DNA from: Sulfoacidibacillus ferrooxidans
Lineage (GTDB): Bacteria; Bacillota; Bacilli; Alicyclobacillales; SLC66
Direction of reading: 5' to 3'
Assembly: GCF_022606465.1 (NCBI RefSeq)
Contig: NZ_JALBUF010000004.1
Location: 1 to 64,000 of the forward strand
DNA length: 64,000 bases
The notes under the pieces were generated by a model that saw only the letters and a program-made list of their open reading frames with translations, searched no databases and was not told the DNA's origin. The position numbers and the translations under genes were made by a program. Below are positions 55,321 to 63,844 of the stretch, one piece after another. Position 1 is the stretch's first letter; each line of letters begins with the position of its first letter.

Positions 55321-56756
55321 GTGAACGAATGCAGCATTGTGATCTGTGGTTAGCAGAAATATTGGACGTTGTGGATGTGGGTATTCACGGAGTTGATATG
55401 AAGGGTGTTACGCTTTACTACAATCAAAGTGCAGCTAAACTTGACGGTGTTAACCCGCACGAAGTGATTGGTCGACATGTTCTGGATGTATTTCCTTCCT
55501 TATCGGAGGAAACGAGTTCATTACTTCGCGTGTTGCGATCGGGTCAAAAAATCTCTCATCGCCAACAAGTCTATACTAATTTCCGAGGGCAAGAAGTCCA
55601 CACATCCAATACGACGATTCCCGTTTATTCTGGGAAGAAGCTAGTAGGTGCATTAGAAGTTGCAGCAGATATCACTGAAGTGAAGCATTTAGCAGAACAA
55701 GTGGTCAATTTACAGGCCGCCAAGTTACCGAAGGAGGGTTCAGCCCAAACTGCAGGCAATGGAGTAGAGTTTACGTTGTCTAACTTATTGACCAATGCAA
55801 CATCCGTTCAAACAGTCATTGCACTTGCTCGAAAGTTCGCGTGTACCTCATCACCAGTTCTTGTATATGGGGAAACAGGGACGGGCAAAGAGCTATTGGT
55901 ACAGGGAATCCACAGTGCTAGCGTGCGTGCAAACAAGCCGTTTATCGCACAAAATTGTGCAGCATTACCAGAAGCGCTCTTAGAGGGGATTTTATTTGGA
56001 ACTGTAAAAGGTAGTTTTACAGGTGCAGAGAATCGTCCTGGATTGTTCGAATTAGCTACTGGGGGAACCCTTTTTTTAGATGAGCTAAATTCCATGCCAC
56101 TTGATCTACAAGCAAAACTTTTGCGCGTGCTGGAAGATCAAAAGGTACGCCGTTTAGGAGACAATAAACAGATTTCAGTAGATGTGCGCATTATGGCTGC
56201 GATGAATATTGACCCTGAGGATGCGGTGCAATCAGGGATATTGCGAGCAGACCTCTATTACCGAGTGCGCGTGGCTACATTACGATTGCCCCCACTGCAT
56301 GAGCGCAGGGAAGATATACCGCTTTTAATCGATCATTTTATAAAGCTTTTTAATCATCGATTTGATAAACACGTAAGAGGCGTTTCGCACAATGCGTTAG
56401 AGTATCTATACAACGCACCTTGGCCGGGTAACGTGCGCGAACTTAAGCATGCGATAGAAGCGGCTATGATTGTCACAGATGATGAGATCATTGAGTGTGA
56501 ACACCTACCACTTTATCTACAGAAGGCCAAGGCAAATAGTCCGACAGCATGGTCTTGCAGTGTACCTGATGACGTTCTCCAATCTGTTGACATGAGTCTA
56601 AAGAATCGCTTGGCAGCGATAGAAAGACAATGGCTTTGTCAGGCGATGCAAGAAGCGGGAGGCAATATTGCTATGGCTGCAAGATCACTTGATTTGCCTC
56701 GACAAACGCTTCAGTCTAAGATCAAAAAGTATGGGTTAACATCTTTTTTAAAATGA
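55317..56756 (+). CDS. Sigma-54-dependent transcriptional activator (PAS-AAA+-Fis)
   Basis: This roughly 479-aa protein is a bacterial enhancer-binding protein. It has an N-terminal PAS sensor (about 10-125), a AAA+ domain with Walker A GETGTGKE, the sigma-54 contact loop GSFTGAE (GAFTGA variant), Walker B GGTLFLDEL, and a Fis-type HTH at the C-terminus (GGNIAMAARSLDLPRQTLQSKIKKYG). The GTG at 55317 has GGAGG at 10 nt; an ATG at 55308 is too close. The -24/-12 promoter and an inverted repeat downstream make it the probable activator of the kam operon. The PAS ligand is unknown; a lysine metabolite is a guess. Confidence 0.93.
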   Translation: MSERMQHCDLWLAEILDVVDVGIHGVDMKGVTLYYNQSAAKLDGVNPHEVIGRHVLDVFPSLSEETSSLLRVLRSGQKISHRQQVYTNFRGQEVHTSNTTIPVYSGKKLVGALEVAADITEVKHLAEQVVNLQAAKLPKEGSAQTAGNGVEFTLSNLLTNATSVQTVIALARKFACTSSPVLVYGETGTGKELLVQGIHSASVRANKPFIAQNCAALPEALLEGILFGTVKGSFTGAENRPGLFELATGGTLFLDELNSMPLDLQAKLLRVLEDQKVRRLGDNKQISVDVRIMAAMNIDPEDAVQSGILRADLYYRVRVATLRLPPLHERREDIPLLIDHFIKLFNHRFDKHVRGVSHNALEYLYNAPWPGNVRELKHAIEAAMIVTDDEIIECEHLPLYLQKAKANSPTAWSCSVPDDVLQSVDMSLKNRLAAIERQWLCQAMQEAGGNIAMAARSLDLPRQTLQSKIKKYGLTSFLK

Positions 56757-56765
56757 GTGTATAGA
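56736..56765 (+). promoter_or_regulatory. Possible promoter at the end of the activator gene
   Basis: TTAACA (56736-56741) and TATAGA (56760-56765), 18 nt apart, would start transcription near 56772 and so produce the structured segment that follows. Moderate match only. Confidence 0.4.
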
Positions 56766-56771
56766 GTAAAA

Positions 56772-56996
56772 CGGGTTCGGACATGATAGTAAGGCGATGG
56801 ATGAGAGGGTGTGGTTGCGTTGGAAAACGAAACGAAACACTCGCCGAAAGATGAAAAGTCCACTTTGTGAGAAGCTGGAGGGATGTGCTAAAGACAACTT
56901 AACGGTTGTTTCCGCGTCTGTTTTAGCTATCGAAAAGGGAAAGCTAGTCTGACGAACTTACCATCGCGTGGGGGACCTTCGGGTTCCCCTTTATCA
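56772..56996 (+). ncRNA. Candidate structured RNA upstream of the kam operon
   Basis: This gap holds a set of helices that look like a folded RNA. A closing stem GCGATGG (56794-56800)/CCATCGC (56961-56967), extended by TGAG/CTTA, encloses several hairpins: GGGTGT/ACACTC capped by CGTT-GGAA-AACG (GNRA loop), AGACAAC/GTTGTTT, and TAGCT/AGCTA. It ends with a UUCG-loop terminator. Checked by eye against lysine, glycine, c-di-GMP, cobalamin, ydaO, ykkC and T-box consensus signatures without a match. It could be a regulatory leader, an independent ncRNA, or just a 3' UTR of the activator gene. Confidence 0.45.
56968..56996 (+). terminator. UUCG-loop terminator
   Basis: GGGGGACC-TTCG-GGTTCCCC (8 bp with one wobble and a UUCG tetraloop) is followed by TTTATC. 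It ends the transcript coming from the activator gene or the candidate RNA. Confidence 0.7.
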
Positions 56997-57029
56997 TGTA
57001 TGCGCTGATTTATCGGCATGCGAATACAT
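56996..57029. promoter_or_regulatory. Candidate activator-binding inverted repeat (UAS)
   Basis: ATGTATGCGC (56996-57005) and GCGAATACAT (57020-57029) form an inverted repeat with one mismatch and a 14-bp spacer. Its centre lies about 100 bp upstream of the expected kdd start site, the usual distance for an enhancer-binding protein site. Confidence 0.6.
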
Positions 57030-57052
57030 AATATATTGATGAAGAAGATGAA

Positions 57053-57084
57053 AAAAGGCGAGAGACCATGGTCCCTCGCCTTTT
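57053..57084 (+). terminator. Strong hairpin terminator before the kam promoter
   Basis: AAAAGGCGAG-A-GACC pairs with GGTC-C-CTCGCCTTTT around AT. The long GC stem with A- and T-runs suits termination in either direction and isolates the kam operon from upstream transcription. Confidence 0.85.
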
Positions 57085-57089
57085 CTGTG

Positions 57090-57105
57090 CGGCATAAAAC
57101 TTGCT
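57090..57105 (+). promoter_or_regulatory. Sigma-54 (-24/-12) promoter of kdd-kam operon
   Basis: CGGCATAAAACTTGCT matches TGGCAC-N5-TTGCW at all but two defined positions, with GG and GC exactly 10 nt apart. It lies about 40 nt before the kdd start, giving a start site near 57115. A PAS-AAA+-Fis activator is encoded just upstream. Confidence 0.82.
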
Positions 57106-57145
57106 TAAGATTATGTGTTGATGTAAGTGAAGGGAGTTATGCATT

Positions 57146-58177
57146 TTGAGTGATCCGTACGGTCTTACACGAGTGATCGAACCTATGGGTACGATGCCCC
57201 AACCAGCATGGAAGATTGACAATACCATGACATGTGGTTTGGATGAAGTACTCATTTCAGTGAGTACATTAAATATCGATTCGGCAAGTTTTAATCAGAT
57301 AAAAGAAGAGGTTGGAGCCGATGAAACGGCAGTAGCTTCTCGAATGATAGACATTGTTACTATGCGTGGTAAGCATCACAATCCTGTGACTGGATCAGGT
57401 GGCATGTTGATCGGGAAGGTGGAGAAGATCGGTCCTGAATCTTCAAAGACTCATGAATTACACGTAGGCGACCGGATTGCTACACTTGTTTCACTGTCTC
57501 TGACGCCGCTGACCATAGATGCAGTTAAACATGTAGAACTGTCTACAGGTCAGGTCGAGATTGAAGGAAAAGCAATTTTATTTGACAGTGGTATCTATGC
57601 GAAGATGCCAGAGGATCTGCCTGATCGGGTAGCATTAGCAGTATTTGATGTGTGTGGTGCACCTGCGCAGACGGCGCGGATTGTAGAGTCTGGTCAAACG
57701 GTGGTTGTACTTGGAGCAGGTGGTAAGTCAGGTATGATGGTTCTTGCGCAGGCACGACGAAATATCGGCGATAACGGTCGGATTATTGCATTGGAATACG
57801 CCGAAAAATCGGCGCAAGGAGTGCGGGATCTTGGATTTGCAGATGATGTGATCGTGTGTAATGCCCAAGATCCAGTAGCTACACTAGCTGCAGTAAGCGC
57901 GGTATTAGGTGAGCATCTAGCTGATGTTACGATTAACTGTGTGAGCGTACCTGGCACAGAACTTGCTTCTATTATGATAACAAAAGATCGAGGTCTCATT
58001 TATTTTTTTAGTATGGCCACTAGCTTTACGACTGCAGCACTTGGTGCAGAGGGACTGGGAAAAGATGTCGATATGATGATCGGCAATGGATATGCACGTG
58101 GTCACGCTGACCTTGCTTTAGAACTTGTTCGAACGGAGCCAACATTGTTGGAAGCATATGTTCAAAAGTGTAAGTAA
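57146..58177 (+). CDS. kdd: L-erythro-3,5-diaminohexanoate dehydrogenase
   Basis: Kdd oxidatively deaminates 3,5-diaminohexanoate to 5-amino-3-oxohexanoate with NAD(P). The 343-aa protein begins DPYGLTRVIEP, has KHHNPVTGSGGMLIGKVEKIG and the Rossmann stretch VVVLGAGGKSGMMVLAQARR, and follows the zinc-less medium-chain dehydrogenase layout. TTG start at 57146 behind AAGGGAG. First gene of the operon; kamA follows after 29 nt. Confidence 0.95.
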   Translation: MSDPYGLTRVIEPMGTMPQPAWKIDNTMTCGLDEVLISVSTLNIDSASFNQIKEEVGADETAVASRMIDIVTMRGKHHNPVTGSGGMLIGKVEKIGPESSKTHELHVGDRIATLVSLSLTPLTIDAVKHVELSTGQVEIEGKAILFDSGIYAKMPEDLPDRVALAVFDVCGAPAQTARIVESGQTVVVLGAGGKSGMMVLAQARRNIGDNGRIIALEYAEKSAQGVRDLGFADDVIVCNAQDPVATLAAVSAVLGEHLADVTINCVSVPGTELASIMITKDRGLIYFFSMATSFTTAALGAEGLGKDVDMMIGNGYARGHADLALELVRTEPTLLEAYVQKCK

Positions 58178-58206
58178 ATTGTAGTCACTTTGGGAGGGGT
58201 ATTCGT

Positions 58207-59499
58207 ATGAGTGTACAAGAACACGATATTCTTTACGGGAAAAAACAACGCCATTTTCGTGATATTCCATTATGGAAAGATATCACCGATGAACAATGGA
58301 ATGACTGGAAGTGGCAATTGACACACACGATTGATACGGTCGAAGATCTAGGCCAAGTCATTGATCTGACGGAGGCGGAGATTAATGGGGTCAGTCGTGC
58401 AGGGAAAGACTCTATTCCACTACGTATTACGCCGTACTATGCGATGTTAATGGATCCAGAAGATCCAAATTGCCCTATTCGCTTACAAGCCGTCCCGATC
58501 TCCAATGAACTTAATCGTTCACAGTGGGATATGGAAGATCCACTTGGAGAAGATGAGGATGCACCAGCACCAGGACTTACGCACAGATATCCAGATCGCG
58601 TATTGTTTTTAATCACCAATCAATGTTCGATGTATTGCCGCCACTGTACGCGCAGAAGATTTTCGGGGCAAGTAGGTCATGCTGTTCCAAAACCACAACT
58701 GGATGCTGCGATTGACTATATCAGGCGCACACCACAAATTCGCGACGTGCTACTCTCTGGCGGAGATGGTTTACTTGTAAACGATCGCATTCTTGAATAC
58801 ATCATTTCCAGCTTACGCGCCATTCCCCATGTTGAAATTATCCGAATTGGTACGCGGGCACCTGTTGTGTTTCCCCAACGAATCACGGAGAATTTGTGTA
58901 ATATTTTAAAGAAATATCACCCGGTGTGGCTCAATACACACTTTAATCATCCAGACGAAATTACTGAAGAAGCCAAGAAATCGTGTGAAATGCTTGTGGA
59001 TGCAGGAGTTCCAGTGGGGAATCAAAGTGTACTATTGCGTGGAGTGAATGATTGCACGCATGTGATGAAAGATCTATTGCACAAGCTAGTTAATATTCGC
59101 GTGCGACCGTATTATCTTTATCAGTGTGATTTGTCTGAGGGAATTGAACATTTTCGCACAACCGTTTCAAAGGGCATTGAAATTATGGAGGAGTTACGTG
59201 GTCATACGTCAGGATACGCCATCCCGACATTTGTCGTTGATGCGCCAGGTGGCGGTGGGAAGATTCCGGTCATGCCACAATATATGATCTCTCAAGGACA
59301 TGGCAAAGTTGTCTTACGCAACTTTGAAGGGGTTATCTCTGTATATCACGAACCAACCTACGAAGATAAGGGATGTCCGCCGTCTTGTAATCACGATCAC
59401 AGTCAAGAAGCGATTGGAGTCGCAAAATTGCTTCACGATCAAGCGGTCAGTCTTGAACCGAAGGGATTAAAACGTGCTGTTGAACATCATCACGAATAA
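58207..59499 (+). CDS. kamA: Lysine 2,3-aminomutase
   Basis: KamA is a radical-SAM and PLP enzyme that turns L-lysine into L-beta-lysine. The 430-aa protein has the [4Fe-4S]/SAM motif Cys140-x3-Cys144-x2-Cys147 (CSMYCRHC), the PLP lysine Lys352 in DAPGGGGKIPVMP, and candidate zinc ligands Cys283, Cys390 and Cys394 (GCPPSC). These match the clostridial enzyme. The full-length C-terminus and its neighbours argue for a true lysine mutase rather than EpmB. Confidence 0.96.
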   Translation: MSVQEHDILYGKKQRHFRDIPLWKDITDEQWNDWKWQLTHTIDTVEDLGQVIDLTEAEINGVSRAGKDSIPLRITPYYAMLMDPEDPNCPIRLQAVPISNELNRSQWDMEDPLGEDEDAPAPGLTHRYPDRVLFLITNQCSMYCRHCTRRRFSGQVGHAVPKPQLDAAIDYIRRTPQIRDVLLSGGDGLLVNDRILEYIISSLRAIPHVEIIRIGTRAPVVFPQRITENLCNILKKYHPVWLNTHFNHPDEITEEAKKSCEMLVDAGVPVGNQSVLLRGVNDCTHVMKDLLHKLVNIRVRPYYLYQCDLSEGIEHFRTTVSKGIEIMEELRGHTSGYAIPTFVVDAPGGGGKIPVMPQYMISQGHGKVVLRNFEGVISVYHEPTYEDKGCPPSCNHDHSQEAIGVAKLLHDQAVSLEPKGLKRAVEHHHE

Positions 59500-59526
59500 A
59501 GTAAAGATGTGAGGAGTCGTACAGCA

Positions 59527-60573
59527 GTGGTAACTATGTGGGAACGCATCGATCAATTAGGAGTTCGCAATCTCTCGATTGTCGGGGTCAGTAAACACGC
59601 TGGAAAAACGACAACGCTAAATCGCTTAATCGAAGACGCCGCAATGGTAAAGCGGCGTCTCGCTATAGCTAGTATTGGGATTGACGGCGAACGTCACGAT
59701 CATCTGATGGGTACACCCAAACCAGAGATATGGGTGCCTGAACATACATTTTTTGCGACAGCGATCTCTATGATGGAGGCAGCATCCGCTCCTGTGTCGT
59801 GGAAGGTGCCGACAGGAATTGAGTCTCCTTTTGGCGAAGTGTGGGTGGGGCAGACAACTGGAGAGGGAACGATTGGGTTAGCGGGTGTTCGCCAGTTGGC
59901 CCATCTAGAGATATTGCAAGGGATCTTTCAGACATTTGCTGTGGAACATATTCTCTGGGATGGTGCACTATCACGTATGATAGCTGTGAATCCACGTGTG
60001 TCAGATGGCGTGGTTCTTGCCACAGGTGCAGTCCTTGGCACATTGGCAAAAGTGACACAACATACGCAACACGCCTTACGCCGGTTAAACGTGGAGGCTC
60101 TTCCAAAACATCTATTTGAACAATTGCTCATGAGAAACGCTGGTGTGCTTGTAGCTGAGATCCTTTTAGATTTTGGCAATCAGGACTTACGTGATGCGGA
60201 AGTACTCTCTATCGAATATGTACATGAGGCAGGTGCGTTTACAGAGGATGTGCGTACCTTGGCTACATGGACAGATCAACAAAGGCTCTTTCTCTATGCG
60301 GGGGCTGTGACTGATCGCGTGCTACAAAGCTTCCAAAACCGAAAGCATCCTGTATTTGTGGTAGCAATGACACCGTCGCATCTATTTGTTACTGAAGATG
60401 CATGGCGCAGTTTTGCGCGAGCTGGACATCAACTGCTTGTTCGTAAATCTGTTCCCCTCATTGGTGTGACTGTCAATCCGACATCACCGCGCAACGTTAC
60501 ATTAGATCCGCAGGTATTGAAGCAATCCATTCAATCCCTAACGAATGCGCCTGTGTGGGATGTAATGGAGTAG
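59527..60573 (+). CDS. kamB: Lysine 5,6-aminomutase reactivase subunit KamB
   Basis: The roughly 348-aa protein has an N-terminal P-loop in GVSKHAGKTTTLNRL, SIGIDGERHDHLMGTPKPEIW, WKVPTGIESPFGEVW and a C-terminal VFVVAMTPSHLFV. It matches KamB, the P-loop partner that with KamC revives inactivated KamDE by cobalamin exchange. The GTG at 59527 is favoured by GAGGAG at 10 nt; GTG 59509 and ATG 59536 are alternatives. Ends just before kamC. Confidence 0.88.
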   Translation: MVTMWERIDQLGVRNLSIVGVSKHAGKTTTLNRLIEDAAMVKRRLAIASIGIDGERHDHLMGTPKPEIWVPEHTFFATAISMMEAASAPVSWKVPTGIESPFGEVWVGQTTGEGTIGLAGVRQLAHLEILQGIFQTFAVEHILWDGALSRMIAVNPRVSDGVVLATGAVLGTLAKVTQHTQHALRRLNVEALPKHLFEQLLMRNAGVLVAEILLDFGNQDLRDAEVLSIEYVHEAGAFTEDVRTLATWTDQQRLFLYAGAVTDRVLQSFQNRKHPVFVVAMTPSHLFVTEDAWRSFARAGHQLLVRKSVPLIGVTVNPTSPRNVTLDPQVLKQSIQSLTNAPVWDVME

Positions 60574-60575
60574 AT

Positions 60576-62192
60576 ATGCATATGACATTTTTAAATGGTT
60601 TTACGATTGATCAGATTGATTTTGCGCGGATGCAGAAGGTAGTAAGACCACTTACACCTTGTGGGCAACGTGCATTTCGAGCCCGGTTACCTTTTATCAG
60701 TGGGCAAGAAGCAGAGTGGCGAGCAGATCGTGCAGACGTAGAACAATTGTCAGAAACTCTAGGGTGCATGGATGAAAATGGAAAATCTTTTCGAGAACAT
60801 CTCGTTTCTACGCTTTCTTTGCTACCCGATCTTTATGATGTTTTACAATTACTTGAAAAACATGAGCAACTACTTGTCGAACATTTGGCTAGTCTTAAGC
60901 GCTTTGCCTACTTTGCAAAGACCATAGAAGATCAAATAGAAAGATCAAATCTTGTATTCCCCTGGTGGCAATCGAAGGCTAGGTTAGTTTTGAATTGTTT
61001 TGCCAAAGATTCTTCCTCATCTTCTCCTGACTTTTCACTTGCGGAGAGCGGGTCACCACAACTGCAAGAAGCGTATATCATGCATAACCAAATCAAGCAA
61101 AGACGAGCAGAACTAGAGCGTGAGTTGACAAAGCAGGTAAGTCGAGACTACCGCGTGGCAGTGAGGCGCGATCAGACGCTCATTTTACCGCTTGATCACA
61201 TGGAACCGATCGAGCAGGCAAAAAAAGATAGTCGGTTACAGATGCGTATGCAAACAGCCTTTGAAATCATATTTGAACCAGTGTGGCCAATGGAACATGC
61301 GCAACTATCTGCATCTGAGGTCGTGATGCGCGAACGTGTAGCGAAACTTGAGCAAGAGTCGTTAGCTTTGATCATGCAACAGTTGGCGCCCATAAATGTG
61401 CATATCCAGGACATGAATGAACAAGTAGCGCATCTAGATGAGTTATTGGCGCGAGTCGTGTTAGCACATGATCGTGGCTATGTGTGGTCTGAGTTAGCTC
61501 ATCTAGGAGTGACGCTCACTGGAGGTTATCCGCCTGCACATGGTGAATTTACACCTATTGACATTGCGCTGCATACTTCTGTAACCATGATCACCGGTCC
61601 TAATATGGGCGGCAAATCAGTCGCTTTAAAGACATTATTACTAGTGATTGCTTGCCACCAATATGGTTATCCTGTACCTGCAAAAGCGTTCACAGCACCC
61701 TTGGTACAACACATTCGCTACGTAGGCGGCGATGGACAGTCCGTGCAATCAGGTCTGTCATCATTTGGGGCAGAGATTGTTGCTATCCAGGAAGCTCTTA
61801 CACTGCCACAGTCGATGCTATGTTTTGATGAAATAGGTCGCAGTACAAATCCAATAGAGGGTTCTGCATTACTGGAAGCCATATGCAGCGAAATACAGCG
61901 CGACGATCAACGGATGGCGGTAGTCGCCACGCATTTTCTTTTAACACCCAATGAGGATACGATCTATTATCGAATGGCAGGATTTAGGCAGGATGCTTTG
62001 CAAGACAGCACTAAGGATATCGATATAGCAGAGCGTTTACGGGCATTACAAGCGGCTATGGACTATAGGATCGTGCCACAGGCAAGCGGCGAAGTGCCAC
62101 AAGAAGGACTTGCAATTGCGGCATGGCTTGGGCTCTCGGATGAGATGATACAACATGCAAGGCGCATCGCAAAAGCCAAGGTACAAGTGTAA
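60576..62192 (+). CDS. kamC: Lysine 5,6-aminomutase reactivase ATPase KamC (MutS-like)
   Basis: The 538-aa protein has a MutS-type ATPase domain: Walker A ITGPNMGGKSVALKTL, Walker B SMLCFDEIGRSTNP, and AVVATHFLLTP. It lacks the mismatch-binding domain of MutS1 and the Smr domain of MutS2. With kamB and kamD on either side it is KamC. ATG at 60576 sits 3 nt after kamB with GGAG 6 nt upstream. Confidence 0.9.
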   Translation: MHMTFLNGFTIDQIDFARMQKVVRPLTPCGQRAFRARLPFISGQEAEWRADRADVEQLSETLGCMDENGKSFREHLVSTLSLLPDLYDVLQLLEKHEQLLVEHLASLKRFAYFAKTIEDQIERSNLVFPWWQSKARLVLNCFAKDSSSSSPDFSLAESGSPQLQEAYIMHNQIKQRRAELERELTKQVSRDYRVAVRRDQTLILPLDHMEPIEQAKKDSRLQMRMQTAFEIIFEPVWPMEHAQLSASEVVMRERVAKLEQESLALIMQQLAPINVHIQDMNEQVAHLDELLARVVLAHDRGYVWSELAHLGVTLTGGYPPAHGEFTPIDIALHTSVTMITGPNMGGKSVALKTLLLVIACHQYGYPVPAKAFTAPLVQHIRYVGGDGQSVQSGLSSFGAEIVAIQEALTLPQSMLCFDEIGRSTNPIEGSALLEAICSEIQRDDQRMAVVATHFLLTPNEDTIYYRMAGFRQDALQDSTKDIDIAERLRALQAAMDYRIVPQASGEVPQEGLAIAAWLGLSDEMIQHARRIAKAKVQV

Positions 62193-62224
62193 CCTAAAAA
62201 AGTTTGTCATAAGGAGTGAGCAAA

Positions 62225-63844
62225 GTGGCAAGTAAATTATATCTTAACCAGGATTTAATAGATGAGGCACGAAACATTGCAGCAGCCATTGCAGACGATG
62301 TTGCACTATTTATAGCAGACAAGACAACGGTTGCAACCGAGCGAACCGTTTTGCGTTTACTTGGCTTGGATGGGGTCGATGCAGAATATGTGCCACTTCC
62401 AAATGTTGTTGTTGACCATATTCACGAGCGAGGACATCTGCAAGATGGAATTGCACATTATGTGTTAAATGGGATCATCCAAACTGGACTTTCCATTCAG
62501 GAGCTAGGAGAAGCTGTTGCACAAGGAACGGTTGATTTGCTGGACCTTCCAGTTGCCGATGAGCAGGAGATAACTGCACTTGGAGAGCGGATGGCAGATG
62601 AAACTCTCGCAATGATTCGCGCCAATCGAGAGCGACGTGACCAGTATGTGCAGACACTTGGAGAAGGGCCACAACCCTATATCTACGTTATTGTCGCTAC
62701 AGGAAATATTTATGAAGATGTAATACAAGCTCGTGCGGCGGCGCGCCAGGGTGCAGATATTATTGCAGTAATTCGTAGTACAGGTCAAAGCCTGATCGAT
62801 TATGTACCCTATGGTGCTACGACAGAAGGTTTTGGTGGTACGTATGCTACTCAGGAAAATTTTAAGATTATGCGCGGTGCACTCGATGAAGTGGGTGAAG
62901 AGATCGGTCGGTATATTCGACTATGTAATTATTGTTCAGGACTATGTATGCCGGAAATTGCTGCTATGGGAGCACTTGAACGACTCGATGTGATGTTAAA
63001 TGATGCATTATATGGAATATTATTTCGCGATATCAATATGCAACGAACGTTAATTGATCAGAATTTTAGTCGCATGATCAATGCCTATGCAGGAGTCATT
63101 ATTAACACTGGAGAAGATAACTATTTAACCACAGCAGATGCGGTAGAGGCGGCACATACAGTTCTCGCATCGCAACTGATCAATGAACAATTGGCCTTTC
63201 GCTCTGGTTTGAGGTCAGATCAATTAGGACTTGGGCATGCATTTGAAATGAATCCGACCATTGAAGATGGTTTTTTGATGGAGTGGGCACAGGCTCTCAT
63301 GGCACGGGAAATTTTCCCTGACGCACCGCTTAAATATATGCCACCAACGAAACATATGACAGGGAATATCTTTCGTGGACATGTCCAAGATGCTCTGTTT
63401 AACTTGATTGGAGTGGCGACAGGGCAAGGTATTCAGCTACTTGGTATGATGACAGAAGCCATCCATACGCCGCTCATTCACGATCGACAAATTGCTATTG
63501 AATCAGCTAAATATATTTTCAATAACGCGCGGCATTTGCAAGATGAGATTGAATTCAAACGCGATGGAATCATGGTCGAGAGAGCGTCTAAGGTGCTTTT
63601 GGAAGCAGTTGAATTATTGCGTGATATTGCGCAAAAGGGATTATTTAATGCCATCTCGGAAGGGTTATTTGCTGATGTGAAACGCACATTGACAGGTGGC
63701 AAGGGCTTAAAGGGTGTGCTCGTCCGGTCAGCGCAATATAGTAATCCTCTTGAAACTGCGTTGCGCGATCAACTTGGATTGCAACCATTAGAAGAACTGA
63801 TGCAGTCGCGCAAGCAAAATGCTGCAGGGAGGGAACTTTCTTGA
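62225..63844 (+). CDS. kamD: Lysine 5,6-aminomutase alpha subunit
   Basis: KamD is the TIM-barrel subunit of the adenosylcobalamin- and PLP-dependent mutase that moves the terminal amino group of beta-lysine. The 539-aa protein starts ASKLYLNQDLIDEARNI and has VPLPNVVVDHI, RSTGQSLIDYVPYGATTEGFGGTYATQEN (in parts VPYGATTEGFGGTYAT), and NYCSGLCMPEIAAMGA. GTG at 62225 has AAGGAG at 8 nt; GTG 62216 overlaps that site. Overlaps kamE by 4 nt. Confidence 0.95.
   Translation: MASKLYLNQDLIDEARNIAAAIADDVALFIADKTTVATERTVLRLLGLDGVDAEYVPLPNVVVDHIHERGHLQDGIAHYVLNGIIQTGLSIQELGEAVAQGTVDLLDLPVADEQEITALGERMADETLAMIRANRERRDQYVQTLGEGPQPYIYVIVATGNIYEDVIQARAAARQGADIIAVIRSTGQSLIDYVPYGATTEGFGGTYATQENFKIMRGALDEVGEEIGRYIRLCNYCSGLCMPEIAAMGALERLDVMLNDALYGILFRDINMQRTLIDQNFSRMINAYAGVIINTGEDNYLTTADAVEAAHTVLASQLINEQLAFRSGLRSDQLGLGHAFEMNPTIEDGFLMEWAQALMAREIFPDAPLKYMPPTKHMTGNIFRGHVQDALFNLIGVATGQGIQLLGMMTEAIHTPLIHDRQIAIESAKYIFNNARHLQDEIEFKRDGIMVERASKVLLEAVELLRDIAQKGLFNAISEGLFADVKRTLTGGKGLKGVLVRSAQYSNPLETALRDQLGLQPLEELMQSRKQNAAGRELS

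Noticed and set aside
56772-56996. Lysine riboswitch upstream of the kam operon
   Set aside because: A GCCGAA string is present, but the L-box 5' core (GAGGNGCG) and 3' core are missing. It also lies before a terminator and upstream of a sigma-54 promoter.
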